A stretch of 64,000 bases of DNA, from the NCBI GenBank assembly GCA_003952965.2, contig CM025849.1, forward strand, positions 32,013,381-32,077,380, given 5' to 3'. This document shows positions 24,701 to 34,860 of the stretch, one piece after another. Each line of letters begins with the position of its first letter. The first letter of the stretch is position 1. Source of the DNA: Morella rubra (taxonomy: Eukaryota; Streptophyta; Magnoliopsida; Fagales; Myricaceae). The notes beneath the pieces were generated by a model. That model did not search any database and was not told the DNA's origin. It saw only the letters and a program-made list of their open reading frames with translations. The translations under genes were made by a program, and so were the position numbers.

Positions 24701-27700
24701 TTTGTTTGGTTGGGCTCAGATTCAGTATGTTTTGAACTTCAATTGCTTAGCCCATGTATTCTCTTGCCTTCTTCTCCCATTTGGACATAGTATTTTCATG
24801 CCTGATTCTATCTTCCATCTAACTCTTAGAAATTTACCGAGGGACATGCGCAAATGTCACTGACTTCGTAACTCAAAGTTTTCAATGAAACATCGCTGGT
24901 TTAGATGATATTGGGAAATACTTATGGGCATATGTTTTATTGTTGGGGAAAATATACTTTATACCCACGAACTACTAAGTGTTTTGCACTTTGCACCCTA
25001 AACTACCACGTTTGAGAGATTGCACCCACACACTATCCATCCCTAACACATTGCACCCTCTGTCTATTTTTTTCCTCAAATTGAACAAAATTGAGTTTTT
25101 TTTTTTTTTATATGAAATGTTGATTATACTCTTAAAAAAAGTCAAATAGTATGTTACATAAGTTATAAATTTTGTCATAAATAAATTTTCCGCTCAATTT
25201 GACCGGAAAAAAATAGACGAAAGTGCAATATGTTAGGGAGTAGTAGTTTATGGGTGCTATGTTTCAAACATGGTAGTTTAGGGTGCAAAACTATAGCCCC
25301 TTTATTGTTTGATGAAATGAATTTACTATTTACAACAGAATTTACAGGTTTCTCTATCAAATAGATACTTTTTGAATATTTCCTCTCACTATAGGTTGAT
25401 CGGATCCTTTATTTGATATCAAAGTTCTTGGTAGTTTAGGGTGCAAACTCTATAGTAGTTCGCCCCCAAATTGTTTGATGAAAGAATTACTATTTACAAC
25501 AAATTTACATTCTCTATCTCCAACTACAGTGCACGATACTTTCTAGATGAATATTTCCTTCACTATAGTTTGATGGACCTTAATTTGATATCTAAAAGTT
25601 AACATTGGATCATGTATTCTCCTTTCCGATCAACCTCTCCCTCCTCCATCCTATGTCTGCCTTCAGATGGTAGGGAGATTCGCTTGAAGTGTAGTTGAAA
25701 CTTCTCCAAGTATGCACGGCTTTGCTTCAAGATGTGCAAGTGTTAGTGGTTTGCTAGTTTTGAGGCAAATGGTGCTGGAAAAGTTAACATTGGACTGTAC
25801 TATTGGTTGTGAAACTTTCCCCACCAAGTTACGTATTCTGTTCTACATGATTGATTGATATGGAATTGCTGTCAGTATGGAACTGATTGAGTGGTGAAGA
25901 GCTTTGCAACTATAGCATCTGAAAAAGATGTGCTCTTAGGGATAGAATAATGGAGTTTCAGGCTATCACTTGAAAAAGAATTAGTCTGATAGGTTCTTCC
26001 TCAAGGTACCCTGCTTGAAGATGACAAACTGATAGGACTCAGGCTTTTTAAGTGGACCTTACGGGCTAATCCAGTTCTTGCAGTTTGTGAAAGGAAGTGC
26101 TAGGATAAGCTGATGTGAAGATTTACGTCAAATGAAGATGAGATTATGAATCGTATAGTAAATAGCACCTTACGGGCCTAGTCTGAACTAATAAAGGAAG
26201 ATAAGCTGTAAGTAAGGATAAGCTGAGTGTGAGTTCTACTACTGGATTAGATTTACGTCAAATGAAGATGATGAATCGTATGTAAATACGTAGTAGAACT
26301 AATATCTGTTTCTGGTTTAATAGCGAATTAACTTTAACTAGCTGATGAAGCTGATAAATTAACTTTAACTTGCTAATGAAGCTGATTTAGCTCATAAGAC
26401 TGCAAGTGGAGAGACACTAGCAATTATTTTACATATGAACTGACTCTCCTTGGTTTCCCAGTTTGCTTTGAGCCTGTCTGGATTGAAGGTCTTTCATGCT
26501 CTTCTCATGCCCCCTTGTAATTCTTTTATTTGCAGGTGTTTGGTTCTGCTGGTGTTATTGGTAATCCCATCGGATTTGCCCGGAGTTTGGGGCTTGGCAT
26601 CCGGGATTTCCTATCGATGCCAGCCAGGAGTATTTTGCAGGTATATAGTTTGTTAGATTATACCAACACTAACCAGGAGCATTTTTAGCTTTTTATAAGA
26701 TCATAAGCGCCTGCTTCTTTTATCAGCTTGCTGATCACTATCTTTTTCTATTGGCAGAGCCCTACTGGTATAATTACCGGCATGGCACAAGGTAGCACTA
26801 GTCTTTTAAGTAACACAGTGTATGCTATAAGTGATGCTGCCACTCAGTTCAGCAAAGCTGCACAGAAGGTGTCTCTTCTTTCGATTGAGATTTGAATGGT
26901 TCCAGAGATCCGTCTTTGTACTTCACACATATTGGATTTTGTATGTAGGGTATTGTTGCATTTACATTTGATGACCAGGCTGTTTCGACAATGGAGAAGC
27001 AACAGATGAGTGCAGCTTCACAAAGTAAAGGTGTGATAAATGAAGTCTTGGAGGTACGCCCATCATGCTTAGTAGTTCTCATATTACCCACCCCCTCCCC
27101 CGCCCCCCCTTTTCCTCAAATTTTGATAAAGTGGATCTATAGGTCGCTGAATGAGACCAAATTTTTCAAGTTTGGATGGACCTGGAGTGATCTGGTCCAG
27201 ATCCATGGGTAGAATCAAAATAGTTGTAACATTCCCATTTAATTTGCATGGTAATGAAAATACATTGTAAGGTCAATTATATATTCCATAATTTGTTCAA
27301 AGAATAATTTCTTATTTTTTGTTTCTTTTTAGGTATCTATTTTTTTGTTTGCCTATATTTTCGTGTATCCAGTCATTTGATGCATATGTTCTAGAAGCAA
27401 CCCCCTCTTACATTGGCCAGGGTTGCATCCGCTCACAACTATTACGGAAATTGAGCTGCACATACACAATGTGCATGGGCTATATACATTAGGAGTTTGT
27501 ACATATTTAGGTATTTATGGTATATTTCGCAATGGTTGGATTGTTAAATCTTTGAATAACTCTAACATATTTTATCATATGCTTCTTCAAAATGATCTGC
27601 GTTCAATATATTGTCTGTGTTTAATTGATTTCTATTGGGTTGTGTTTACCCTGTTAATTTCAGGGACTCACCGACCTTCTCCAGTCACCAATTAAAGGAG

Positions 27701-28615
27701 CTGAGAAACATGGCCTTCCTGGTGTCCTCTCAGGTATTGGACTGTCAAGATGCTGTAATTTTTGTGCATCTTGTAAACATCACGATAATTTTCCTCAACT
27801 TCAACCTCTTAAGGGATCACGCACAAGCATTTTCACAGGAGATGCAGAGATGGTTCATGTTGTTTGCCTGGCTCTTGACATTGTTTTCTTGCTGTCTATC
27901 TCCTGGTGCAGGGATAGCGTTAGGAGTCACTGGTCTTTTGGCAAAACCAGCAGCTAGTATCCTTGAAGTTACTGGAAAAACTGCACAGAGTATCAGAAAC
28001 AGAAGTAGGCTATATCAATCAGGACCACCGCACTTTAGGGCCCGTCTTCCAAGGCCGTTAAGCAACGAACTTCTGCTGAGACCTTACTCTTGGGAAGAAG
28101 CAGTCGGGACATCAGTACTTGTGGAAGCTGATAATGATTTGAACCTCAAGGATGAGGTCTTAGTTGTGTGCAAATCCCTTAAACAAGCTGGAAAATTTGT
28201 CATTGTCACAGAGAGATTCGTATTGATTGTCAGTTGCCCCAGTTTAGTGGACTTGGGAAAGCCTGAATTTCAGGGCATTCCTGCTGATCCAGAATGGGTG
28301 ATGGAGTCACAAATTGGATTGGAGAGTATAATACACGCTGATACTGATGGAGGAGTTGTACATATTGTTGGAAGTAGTCCGGATACCCTTCTGAGGACGA
28401 ACCAGGCTCATCACAAACAAGGCAGTGGAATGAATACAGTGCGATGGAACAATCCTCCTACTATTCCACTTTTCCAGACGAACTTGGAACTGGCAAGTGA
28501 GGTTGATGGAGAAAACTTATTCAAGATTTTGTTGTCTACCATTGAACTTGGGAAAGAGCGAGGCCGGGGTCATGGACACCTTCTGCATCGATCTGATATC
28601 AAAAAAGCAGCTTAA
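780..28615 (+). CDS. VPS13: VPS13-family intermembrane lipid transfer protein, 5'-partial
   Basis: VPS13 proteins are giant rod-shaped bridges that move lipids between organelle membranes at contact sites. Exons read: 780-838, 1099-1201, 2352-2537, 2630-2746, 9238-9518, 9723-11290, 11398-12617, 13590-13718, 13808-13963, 14679-14807, 14897-15052, 15900-16472, 16590-16661, 16761-17177, 17304-17487, 17572-18337, 18427-18543, 19479-19751, 19913-20026, 20116-20199, 21066-21116, 21200-21379, 21477-21793, 21873-22241, 22342-22405, 24294-24440, 26536-26640, 26758-26868, 26949-27053, 27664-27733, 27912-28615. Phases agree throughout except in 19479-19751, which is one base short. This is about 2,975 codons; plant members are longer, so the N-terminal chorein part lies upstream. 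The VPS13 adaptor-binding (SHR-BD) region starts near 17.6 kb (motif FIFVPFLLYNCTGFPL). The VPS13 C-terminal region runs from 24.3 kb (GLMALADVEGARIQL) to GIALGVTGLLAKPAASILEV and a PH-like tail. It most resembles the Arabidopsis At4g17140 type, from memory. The first exon is the least certain. Confidence 0.93.
4407..4430 (+). repeat. G24 homopolymer
   Basis: An uninterrupted run of 24 G residues follows GGAAAA inside a VPS13 intron. It could form a G-quadruplex. Runs this long are also common sites of length error in sequencing. Confidence 0.95.
4549..4567 (+). repeat. Left target-site duplication of LINE
   Basis: The 19-base string GGAAATTCTACTTCATAGC occurs here and again exactly at 5545-5563, just after the LINE poly(A) tail. 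This is the expected signature of target-primed reverse transcription. Confidence 0.93.
4568..5544 (+). mobile_element. 5'-truncated LINE (non-LTR) retrotransposon, zf-RVT end
   Basis: This is the 3' end of a plant L1-type LINE. Three decayed reading-frame pieces encode the zinc-binding domain that follows the reverse transcriptase (zf-RVT): FSVKSMYRLLSR, then SFLAWEAAHGRVLTIDNLRRRG, then WCFLCKCEGESVDHIFLHC with the CxxC...HxxxHC pattern, then WWILWRERNNRCFEDSERSL. The pieces lie in different frames, so it is dead. It ends in TTAATAAGATTGGCTTATTT and a short A run, followed by an exact 19-bp target duplication (5545-5563). It sits in a VPS13 intron in the sense direction. Confidence 0.93.
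5545..5563 (+). repeat. Right target-site duplication of LINE
   Basis: An exact 19-base copy of 4549-4567, directly after the element's A-rich tail. Confidence 0.93.
6187..6318 (+). repeat. 68-bp tandem duplication
   Basis: A 68-base unit starting GCTTTTGAAGCGGGAAGAC is present twice in a row (6187-6254 and 6255-6318). The copies are identical over the shared part. It lies in a VPS13 intron and has no coding role. Confidence 0.95.
7313..7392 (+). repeat. 40-bp tandem duplication
   Basis: The unit beginning ACAGACAAGAAAACAATTAG is repeated with a 40-base period (7313 and 7353). There are only one or two substitutions between the copies. It lies within the large VPS13 intron. Confidence 0.9.
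7590..7665 (+). repeat. CT-rich microsatellite tract
   Basis: An imperfect (CT)n tract with TCTGT and TTCAGT interruptions, inside the large VPS13 intron. Confidence 0.9.
7846..8470 (-). mobile_element. Decayed LINE zf-RVT fragment, antisense to VPS13
   Basis: The minus strand encodes pieces clearly related to the LINE at 4568-5544: SLYRLLVVGPIVTFPWRQIW, FFVWEAAHGKVLTIDNLWRRG and WVMPRRVFDVLLCW. The zinc-binding cysteines are partly lost (WCYVADAMGN in place of CFLCKC...). A frame break near 8171-8200 separates it from an upstream piece (8201-8470). I see no poly(A) tail or target duplication, so the ends are approximate. Confidence 0.85.
12833..13124 (+). repeat. Nested short tandem repeats (72-bp and 106-bp offsets)
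   Basis: A 72-base unit starting TGGAATTGAAGTTGAGTTTA occurs at 12833 and 12905. A second overlapping block starting ATTCTTCAAACCTATATATG occurs at 12947 and again at 13053, with one or two changes. It lies directly upstream of the duplicated exon block, so this part of the gene has rearranged repeatedly. Confidence 0.9.
13171..14235 (+). repeat. VPS13 exon-pair tandem duplication, copy 1
   Basis: The first copy of a near-identical 1.07 kb block (period 1,089 bases) contains two complete exons: 13590-13718 (129 bases, WNCGGPLLEILLRN...NNIHK) and 13808-13963 (156 bases, ALWEPFVEPWQFQM...TESLIE). Both begin and end in phase 0. Only a few base differences from copy 2 were seen, for example GATATTCCTC versus GATCCTCATC near 13208 and one A/G change near 13513. 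Confidence 0.96.
14236..14260 (+). other. Duplication junction with templated filler
   Basis: Between the two copies lies a short filler. The 23-base string at 14235-14257 (CTTGTGTTCTGT...CTTGCT) is identical to 13400-13422 inside copy 1. Copy 2 then begins at TCCAAAGC (14261). This looks like template switching during break repair. Confidence 0.85.
14261..15324 (+). repeat. VPS13 exon-pair tandem duplication, copy 2
   Basis: The second copy contains exons 14679-14807 and 14897-15052, coding the same 43 and 52 residues as copy 1. Splice sites (TGTAG/TGG, AAG/GTATAT, GAAG/GCA, GAG/GTACTT) are intact in both copies. A transcript using both would stay in frame and carry an extra 95 residues. 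The following exon at 15900 also starts in phase 0. Confidence 0.96.
15370..15705 (-). mobile_element. LINE 3' end fragment, antisense, 5'-truncated
   Basis: On the minus strand, FGDPLAKAIWKMVPLCIWWC and LSRERNSRCFDDAALSLESL match the C-terminal end of the LINE at 4568-5544 (LAVWWILWRERNNRCFEDSE). The 3' UTR ends in GCTAATAAAACTGTGCTTATTCATT followed by A9, seen as T9 at 15370-15378 on the + strand. It matches the same family terminus. It sits 45 bases beyond the end of duplication copy 2. I found no clear target duplication. Confidence 0.9.
19479..19751 (+). other. VPS13 exon with one-base frameshift
   Basis: The exon opens in frame (REFLVSIRYDEPGWQWSGGF) and reaches a premature TGA at 19687-19689 just after GSLHGSSGTN. 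From 19689 the next frame continues the family sequence (ILLSDDDTGYMPYRVDNFSKE). Exon length is 273, but the phases of the flanking exons require 274. One base is missing between AAC and TG, where a leucine codon is expected. Confidence 0.9.
23336..23625. mobile_element. Foldback/MITE-like element A
   Basis: About 290 bp inside a VPS13 intron. The left arm (23336 to about 23433) and the reverse complement of the right arm (about 23527-23625) align along their length: ACTTCATTTTTCCCCCCC versus ACTTCACTTTTCACCCC, then CAAACTAT and CAATTTCATCACATT versus CAATTCATCACATT. No coding capacity. No certain target duplication. Confidence 0.85.
24981..25304. mobile_element. Foldback/MITE-like element B
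   Basis: Inverted arms about 110 bases long in a VPS13 intron. The left arm reads TTTTGCACTTTGCACCCTAA...CCCTAACACATTGCA...GTCTATTTTTTTCC. The reverse complement of the right arm (about 25190-25299) reads TTTTGCACCCTAAACTACC...CCCTAACATATTGCA...GTCTATTTTTTTCCGG. The outer ends are not sharply defined. Confidence 0.82.
25250..25605 (+). repeat. Diverged direct repeat, about 170-bp period
   Basis: The right arm of element B and its downstream flank (GGTAGTTTAGGGTGCAAA ... TGTTTGATGAAA ... TACTATTTACAACA) recur from 25430 with several indels. The second copy is shorter in places. Non-coding, in a VPS13 intron. Confidence 0.8.
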
Positions 28616-29252
28616 AAGCGGAGCATATTTATTCACTGCTACAGAAGAGTAGATTCATTTCAAGGCTTGCTTCCTGCTAAACCCTTGCCTTTTCCCACCT
28701 AAACCACTGGAGTGAGAGAGCCCATAACGAAACTTGGGATTGCCCTAATGGAAATGCAGCTTCAGTAATGCCGTTAGCACACCCTGTGGTATTCTCTTCA
28801 TCTCCCCCACCCACCACCAGCAACACACAGACAGCAGCGGTTGTACAGAGTATGTATGGTGGCTGCCTTTCTTCTTTTTAATACACTAGGAAATTTTAGC
28901 TCTACAAACTGTTACGATTTGGGGTGAATTCCACCCTTTTTCAGTTTTTCAAATGTAAATATACAGTTAAGGACCTTGAAAAAAGAATATACAATTAGGG
29001 AAAGCACTAAAAGTGTGTACAGAAGCAAAATTTGAGAGGGCCAAAATATACATGGGTGGTCTTTTTTTCGTTTTTCATTTTTTTGGTTTGTTTTACTTGA
29101 TTTCGCACACTCTTGACTAGGAATAGCAAGTACAACAGAAGAGGCAGAGATTGTCCGCAAAGCCTCTATGCCCAATACTATAGGGGCCTAATTCTGGGCC
29201 CTGGCATGTTGCCCGGTTGAGTTTATAGTGTTGGGTTTATACTGTAACAAAT
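28616..29252 (+). other. VPS13 3' UTR and downstream flank
   Basis: Non-coding sequence after the VPS13 stop. The AATACA string near 28881 is a weak polyadenylation candidate. I see no gene here. Confidence 0.6.
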
Positions 29253-29265
29253 AGCATGGATATAT

Positions 29266-29457
29266 CCAGAATGGGCGAGGAGTTTCTATGGTCATTCTTA
29301 AGAGGAAGAGTTTCTATGGTCATTCCTAAGAGGAAGTTGGTAACACTTGTTCGTTTTTTTTTTTATCGAGTTTCTATGGTCACGCCTAAAAGGAAACTGG
29401 TCATGCTTGATCGTCTTTTTTTCACCTTTTTCTTTAGTTTTGAAAAAAAAAAAAAAA
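29266..29457 (+). mobile_element. Poly(A)-tailed retroposon with 13-bp target duplication
   Basis: A 192-bp insert ends in a run of 16 A (29443-29458) and is bracketed by AGCATGGATATAT at 29253-29265 and 29458-29470. The body contains three diverged copies of GAGTTTCTATGGTCA. A poly(A) tail plus target duplication indicates LINE-mediated retroposition. I do not recognise the source. It lacks an obvious Pol III A/B box, so it may be a truncated LINE end or retroposed RNA, not a SINE. Confidence 0.75.
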
Positions 29458-29669
29458 AGCATGGATATATATATATAATATGTTGACCTCAGCAAACACA
29501 AGCTCCCACCATACAGTGAAGGAGCATATGGCCCACTACATATCGGGCTTTCAGTTGTTTTTTGTGTTGTTTAACTGTCAAATCAAAGGAGGGTGATAAT
29601 TAAATTTTTTTTATTTTTTTGCAATTTAAGAGGCGCAATCAGATAAATTGGAATTGAAATTTAAGAGGT

Positions 29670-30900
29670 ATTTTGATTTTACTCGATAAATATGGGGATG
29701 TTTCCCCAAACTTTTTAGTTGAAATAATAGGTTTTCAAACAGGAACTCAGACTTGCTATATAGGATCCCTTAGTTAAACAGATAGAAATACATCAATCCA
29801 AGATTAGAAAATTATATTTTAGTTCAAATCCAAAACCAAATATGGTATTTTGTGACTGCAGTACTACGTATATTCTTCTCATATGATTATGATTTGATCA
29901 ATTAACTGTATTGCTAGCTTATATCTGGGGTTCAAATTACTAATATTGAACTCTCAAACTATTAAAATTCATTAATATTCGCTTTCTCGTAGAATCCCAA
30001 TAATAAATATTGCATTACATAGTCTTTTTTCATATATATTTGTTGTAATGTATGCACGGTTTAAAACTAATTGTTTAGAATAATTATGAGATAATTAATT
30101 GGATTTTCTATATGGATTTAATCACTTGCATATATTGTTTTATAAAACATGTGTTTGAGTATTTGTAATGGCATGAGATGTCTATATAAAATAATGTTGA
30201 GTAACATTATATAAAAAGTCAAAATGATAATTAATAAATTAAAAGTGAGGACTATGAATTTTTCAGATTATTATTGACTCAATATGATGCAGATCAAGAT
30301 ACATAATAATATATAAATAGATTTACACTTGTCATGCTTCTATTAGATAGAATGATAGACTCTTTCCGGAAGACGAGATATCGAAGACTTGGTCCGAGTT
30401 ACTCGAGATGACCTTAAGCATCGATGAGTGGATGTACTGTAAGAGTATATGCACTAAACTGATCAAATATGAATACTTTCTATAAATGATCACTGATGCA
30501 AAGAATGTTATTCAGTACAATTAGCTTATGTTGTTTTTAGATTTTTTGAGTGAGTTACCAGTGATTTGTTTGTTGTTGGCTTGCTTGTATTTTGACTGAG
30601 AAGTTTTAGTGATGATCTTCGTGGCAATCAAATTTTCAGATAATGTTGGACTCCTTGTATATAATAAGTGGATTTGTGTAACTACTCAATATGGATTTAT
30701 AAATCTCTTATTGAGAAAATGTATTCATTATATTTTTGTATAATGTTGGACCTGAGATGACAAAACATTGTCGGCAACGGATTTTGTGAAAAAGGTTTTC
30801 AAGCAATTTTTTGTTTACATATGTTTACTTAAGTAAAATATATTCATTTGAAAAATTGTTTCGTAACTTCTAGAGAGTTGACAAACTAGATACAACACCG
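29670..30900 (+). repeat. 1.2 kb direct repeat, copy 1
   Basis: An AT-rich block beginning ATTTTGATTTTACTCGATAA and ending near GATACAACACCG. It recurs in the same orientation at 31106-32280 with about 205 bp between copies. It has no long reading frame. The pair could be a duplicated segment or the terminal repeats of a very short non-autonomous LTR element. The ends do not show a clean TG...CA, and I see no primer-binding site. Confidence 0.92.
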
Positions 30901-31105
30901 CTCGGAAGGAATTAGATGACTACTTGTATGAAGCTTAATTTTAAAAAATTTTTTTTTTTTTTTGATTTAATTGATTGTTCAAATCAAAGTAGATAGATGT
31001 TTCAAATATAGGATTTTTTCACTTGAAAATTTAAAATAACAATTAATTATAATAATATCTATCTAGAATTTTATCATGTTTAACACAAAAAGCATGTCTA
31101 TATTG

Positions 31106-32280
31106 ATTTTGATTTTACTCGATAAATATGGGGATGTTTCCCCAAACTTTTTAGTTGAAATAACAGGTTTTCAAACAGGAACTCAGACTTGCTATATAGG
31201 ATCCCTTAGTTAAACAGATAGAAATACATCAATCCAAGATTAGAAAATTATATTTTAGTTCAAATCCAAAACCAAATATGGTATTTTGTGACTGCAGTGC
31301 TACGTATATTCTTCTCATATGATTATGATTTGATCAATTAACTGTATTGCTAGCTTATATCTGGGGTTCAAATTACTAATATTGAACTCTCAAACTATTA
31401 AAATTCATTAATATTCGCTTTCTCGTAGAATCCAATAATAAATATTGCATTACATAGTCTTTTTCATATATATTTGTTAGATGTATGCCTTTAAAACTAA
31501 TTATTTAGAATAATTATGAGATAATTATTGGATGTTTCTATATGGATTAATCACTTGCATATATTGTTTTATAAAACATTGAGTATTTGTAATAGCATGA
31601 GATGTCTATATAAAATAATGTTGAGTAACATTATATAAAAAGTCAAAATGATAATTAATAAATTAAAAGTGAGGACTATGAATTTTTCAGATTCTTATTG
31701 ACTCAATATGATGCAGATCAAGATACATAATAATATATAAATAGATTTACACTTGTCATGCTTCTATTAGATAGAATGATAGACTCTGAAGATAGAATGA
31801 TAGACTCCGAAGAGATGACCTTAAGCAGATGAGTGGATGTACTGTAAGAGTATATGCACTAAACTAGATCAAATATGAATACTTTCTATAAATGATCACT
31901 GATGCAAAGAATGTTATTCAGTACAATTAGCTTATGTTGTTTTTAGATTTGAGAGAGTTATCCGGATTTGTTTGTTGTGTGCTTGTATTTTGACTAAGTC
32001 TTTTAGTGATGATCTTCGTAAATCAAATATTTCAGATAATGTTGGACCTTGTATATAATAAGTGGATTTGTGTAACTACTCAATATGGATTTATCAATCT
32101 CTTATTGAGAAAATGTATTCATTATATTTGTATAATGTTGGACTGAGATGAAAAACATTGCGCAACGGATTTTGTGAAAAAGGTTTTCACAATTTTTGTT
32201 TACATATGTTTATTAAGTAAAATATATTCATTTGAAAAAATTGTTTCGTAACTTCTAAGAGTTCAACTAGATACAAACCG
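31106..32280 (+). repeat. 1.2 kb direct repeat, copy 2
   Basis: The second copy matches 29670-30900 over its length but carries many 1-25 base deletions and a local rearrangement near 31783-31815, where GATAGAATGATAGACTC is doubled. It is 56 bases shorter overall. Confidence 0.92.
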
Positions 32281-33267
32281 GGAATTAAGAACTATGAGCT
32301 AGGAATTTTATTAGTAATAAAAATTTGATCTTGATTGTTTATGTAGAATTAGTATGGTTAAATGATAAATAAACAAATAATTATTAATAAAAGAAATTTC
32401 ACAAAACAGTCTCATTATCTCAATAGTCAATTGTAATATATTAATAAACATGATCAGAATTCGTAAAAGTCCATAAATTCAGAATGCAGAATATAAGGAA
32501 GTTAATGAAAAAGAGTTTCATGATGAACCTACAAATGAGATTTGAGGTCCTTAAAGTTTCACAATTGAAGTTTTGAATAAGTTGTTCTATAAAATCAAAA
32601 CTCTCGGTTTGAGAAAGTGAAAAGTGACAAGCATTAGAAACAAAAAGTTTCTCTCTCAAGAAAAACTATCTCAATAACTGTGCGCATGAATCTAAAAAAA
32701 GTTACACGCTTGGGTTGCTCTGATTTTAACGATCAACACGTTCTTGCTTCCGCTACAACTTGCTCATCAATCTTTCAATTTGAACAATAGAATCTTACTA
32801 AAATATGGAAGGCATATTTTAACAATAAATATGGGTAGCATATTTCGTCATCAATTAGGTGGCAAAAAGTGATAGTTTTTCCAAAACAAAAACAATTTAA
32901 ACATAATTCAAAATCAAATTTAAGCTATTAATATCCTTAAAAAAAAATCCTTACCAAATTTATAATAAAAAGATTACCAAAACAATGAATGTCTAATTAT
33001 TCCATTCACAAACTAATTTTGGACTTGAAACAAGGCAAATTTGATAGTCCGGAACCACTAAAACTTATCACTGCCCCTACTGGTCAAACCCAAGGCACAT
33101 ATGCTAACGGTACAAGACAAAATGCTCAAGAAAACCTTCACGTCCTGTGTGCCGTCCTATTCGTAACAGTACCATTTCAAATTTCAATGTTCAAACGGCT
33201 ATCTAAAGTTTTTTTTTTTAACAATCATTTCCCGCCAGCGCTATAATTTCCAACGGAATCATTGTAT
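32281..33267. other. AT-rich intergenic sequence
   Basis: No gene, RNA or clear repeat is visible. Short reading frames here have no recognisable product. The element at 33276 begins directly after this stretch. Confidence 0.6.
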
Positions 33268-33275
33268 GTTAGTAC

Positions 33276-34756
33276 TAGGGCTGTATAAGCCACCAGAAAA
33301 ATCCGGTGGGTTGCCCGTGCCAATTTGATTTTTTCTCCAAAATCTGAGAGTATTCCCGATTCCTGGTTCACAAGTTACCGGTGCGGTTCTCAGGTTACCT
33401 GACACCGGGTTCCCGATACTGGGAAACCAAGTTTTACAATTTTTTTTATTTTTTTTTAACAAAACGTTACGTTTTGTAGTTCCTCTCCCCCATTTCATTT
33501 TGGTCATTTCTTCGACAGATCTCTATTCCCCTCCCTCTCTTTTTCACTCGATGACTCACCCCACCCCACCCCGCCCCATGTCTCTATCCTCCCTCCCCTC
33601 CCTCTCGCCGACCACCACGCTTGTTGGGCCCTACTGCCGCACCTCCCTTCACGCATCAATCTCTCATCTCCTCTGCCACTTCTCGTCGTTTTGTCACACC
33701 CCCCTCCCCCCATTTCTTCCTATAGACGCAAACCTCCCTCCCATCTCCTCCGCCACATCTCTCTCAATGCTTGAGATTCATTTAGGTATGTTGTTAAAAA
33801 TTAATGGGTTTGTTGATTGTAATTTGTTCTATTGAAAGTATTGGGACATATATTATTACTTAACTTTTCCTCCTTTGTTTGCGATTTTAGGGTTTGGAAT
33901 TTAATTTTGGGATTACAGTAGAAAAGAGAGAAAACATAAGAGAATAGGGTTGAGATTTTAATCTACGTTTGATGAATTTGTGGACTGTAAAATTTGTTTG
34001 ACATTGTTGAAATTTCTGGACTGTTGGAATTTGTGGATTGTTTTTTATCTACTCAGCTGTTTTTTTAATTTGTGAACTTGTAAATTTTTTGAATTCATGT
34101 GTAATCCTATTCAAATTGAAATCACCAATGCAAGATTTCAACTATTAAAATAACCGATGAAACACCAATATGTACTGCTGGAATTTGTGTATTGTTTTTT
34201 ATATACTCTGCTGTTTTTTTAATTTTTAGGTGATTAATTATTTGGCTCACTTTCATGATTCCAATCCAGAGTTCTTGTGGATAGGTTACAACTTACAAAT
34301 TAACACCAATATGCTCAGTATTCCTTTTTCTTTGTAATTAAGTGGAAGGCTATAAGGGGAATTATCGTAAAGGAAAAGGAGAGGAAAAATCAGTCTAGAA
34401 AATTGTTGGTCCTTCACGTGGCAAGTCGTAGGACCAATACATTGAGGAAATTAGTTCAGTTGCTTTTCGGGAATGGAAAACCGAAAAAGTCTAATTAAGA
34501 CTTTGTTTTACTCTCAAAAACTATGCTGTTTGGTTGTACGTTTGTTGAATTCATTGGTAATTGCTAGGATTTTTGAATGTTAAAAATGGCCCAATATGAA
34601 TGTAGGTTAATCGGAAACCGCCACCACTAAGGGATGATTTTTGTCCTTAACGGTGTAGGTGTAGATATAGGAGATAATTATTTGAAAATTGGCCTATTCG
34701 GTGTAGGTCCCGATTTTGGCCAAAACCGACATCTACACCGGTGTTGAACAACCCTA
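33276..34756. mobile_element. Non-autonomous hAT-type DNA transposon
   Basis: A 1,481-bp element with terminal inverted repeats TAGGGCTGT (left) and TAGGGTTGT (right, reverse complement). The flanking 8-base target duplications are GTTAGTAC (33268-33275) and GTTAGTAA (34757-34764). TAGGG-type ends with an 8-bp duplication are typical of hAT elements. Sub-terminal CCGGT-rich motifs occur near both ends. No transposase is present. A short proline/serine-rich reading frame (33500-33835) is probably meaningless. Confidence 0.88.
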
Positions 34757-34860
34757 GTTAGTAATATCATCTGGAAACAGTTTGACATGGAGTAAGGATA
34801 AATTCCATTATTTTTAAAAAGTTAATGTAATAAGGATTTATAAAATACTTGTTTGTATGC

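Noticed and set aside
33500..33835. Proline/serine-rich 111-residue frame inside the hAT element
   Set aside because: Low-complexity composition, no transposase motif, no splice context. Treated as chance.
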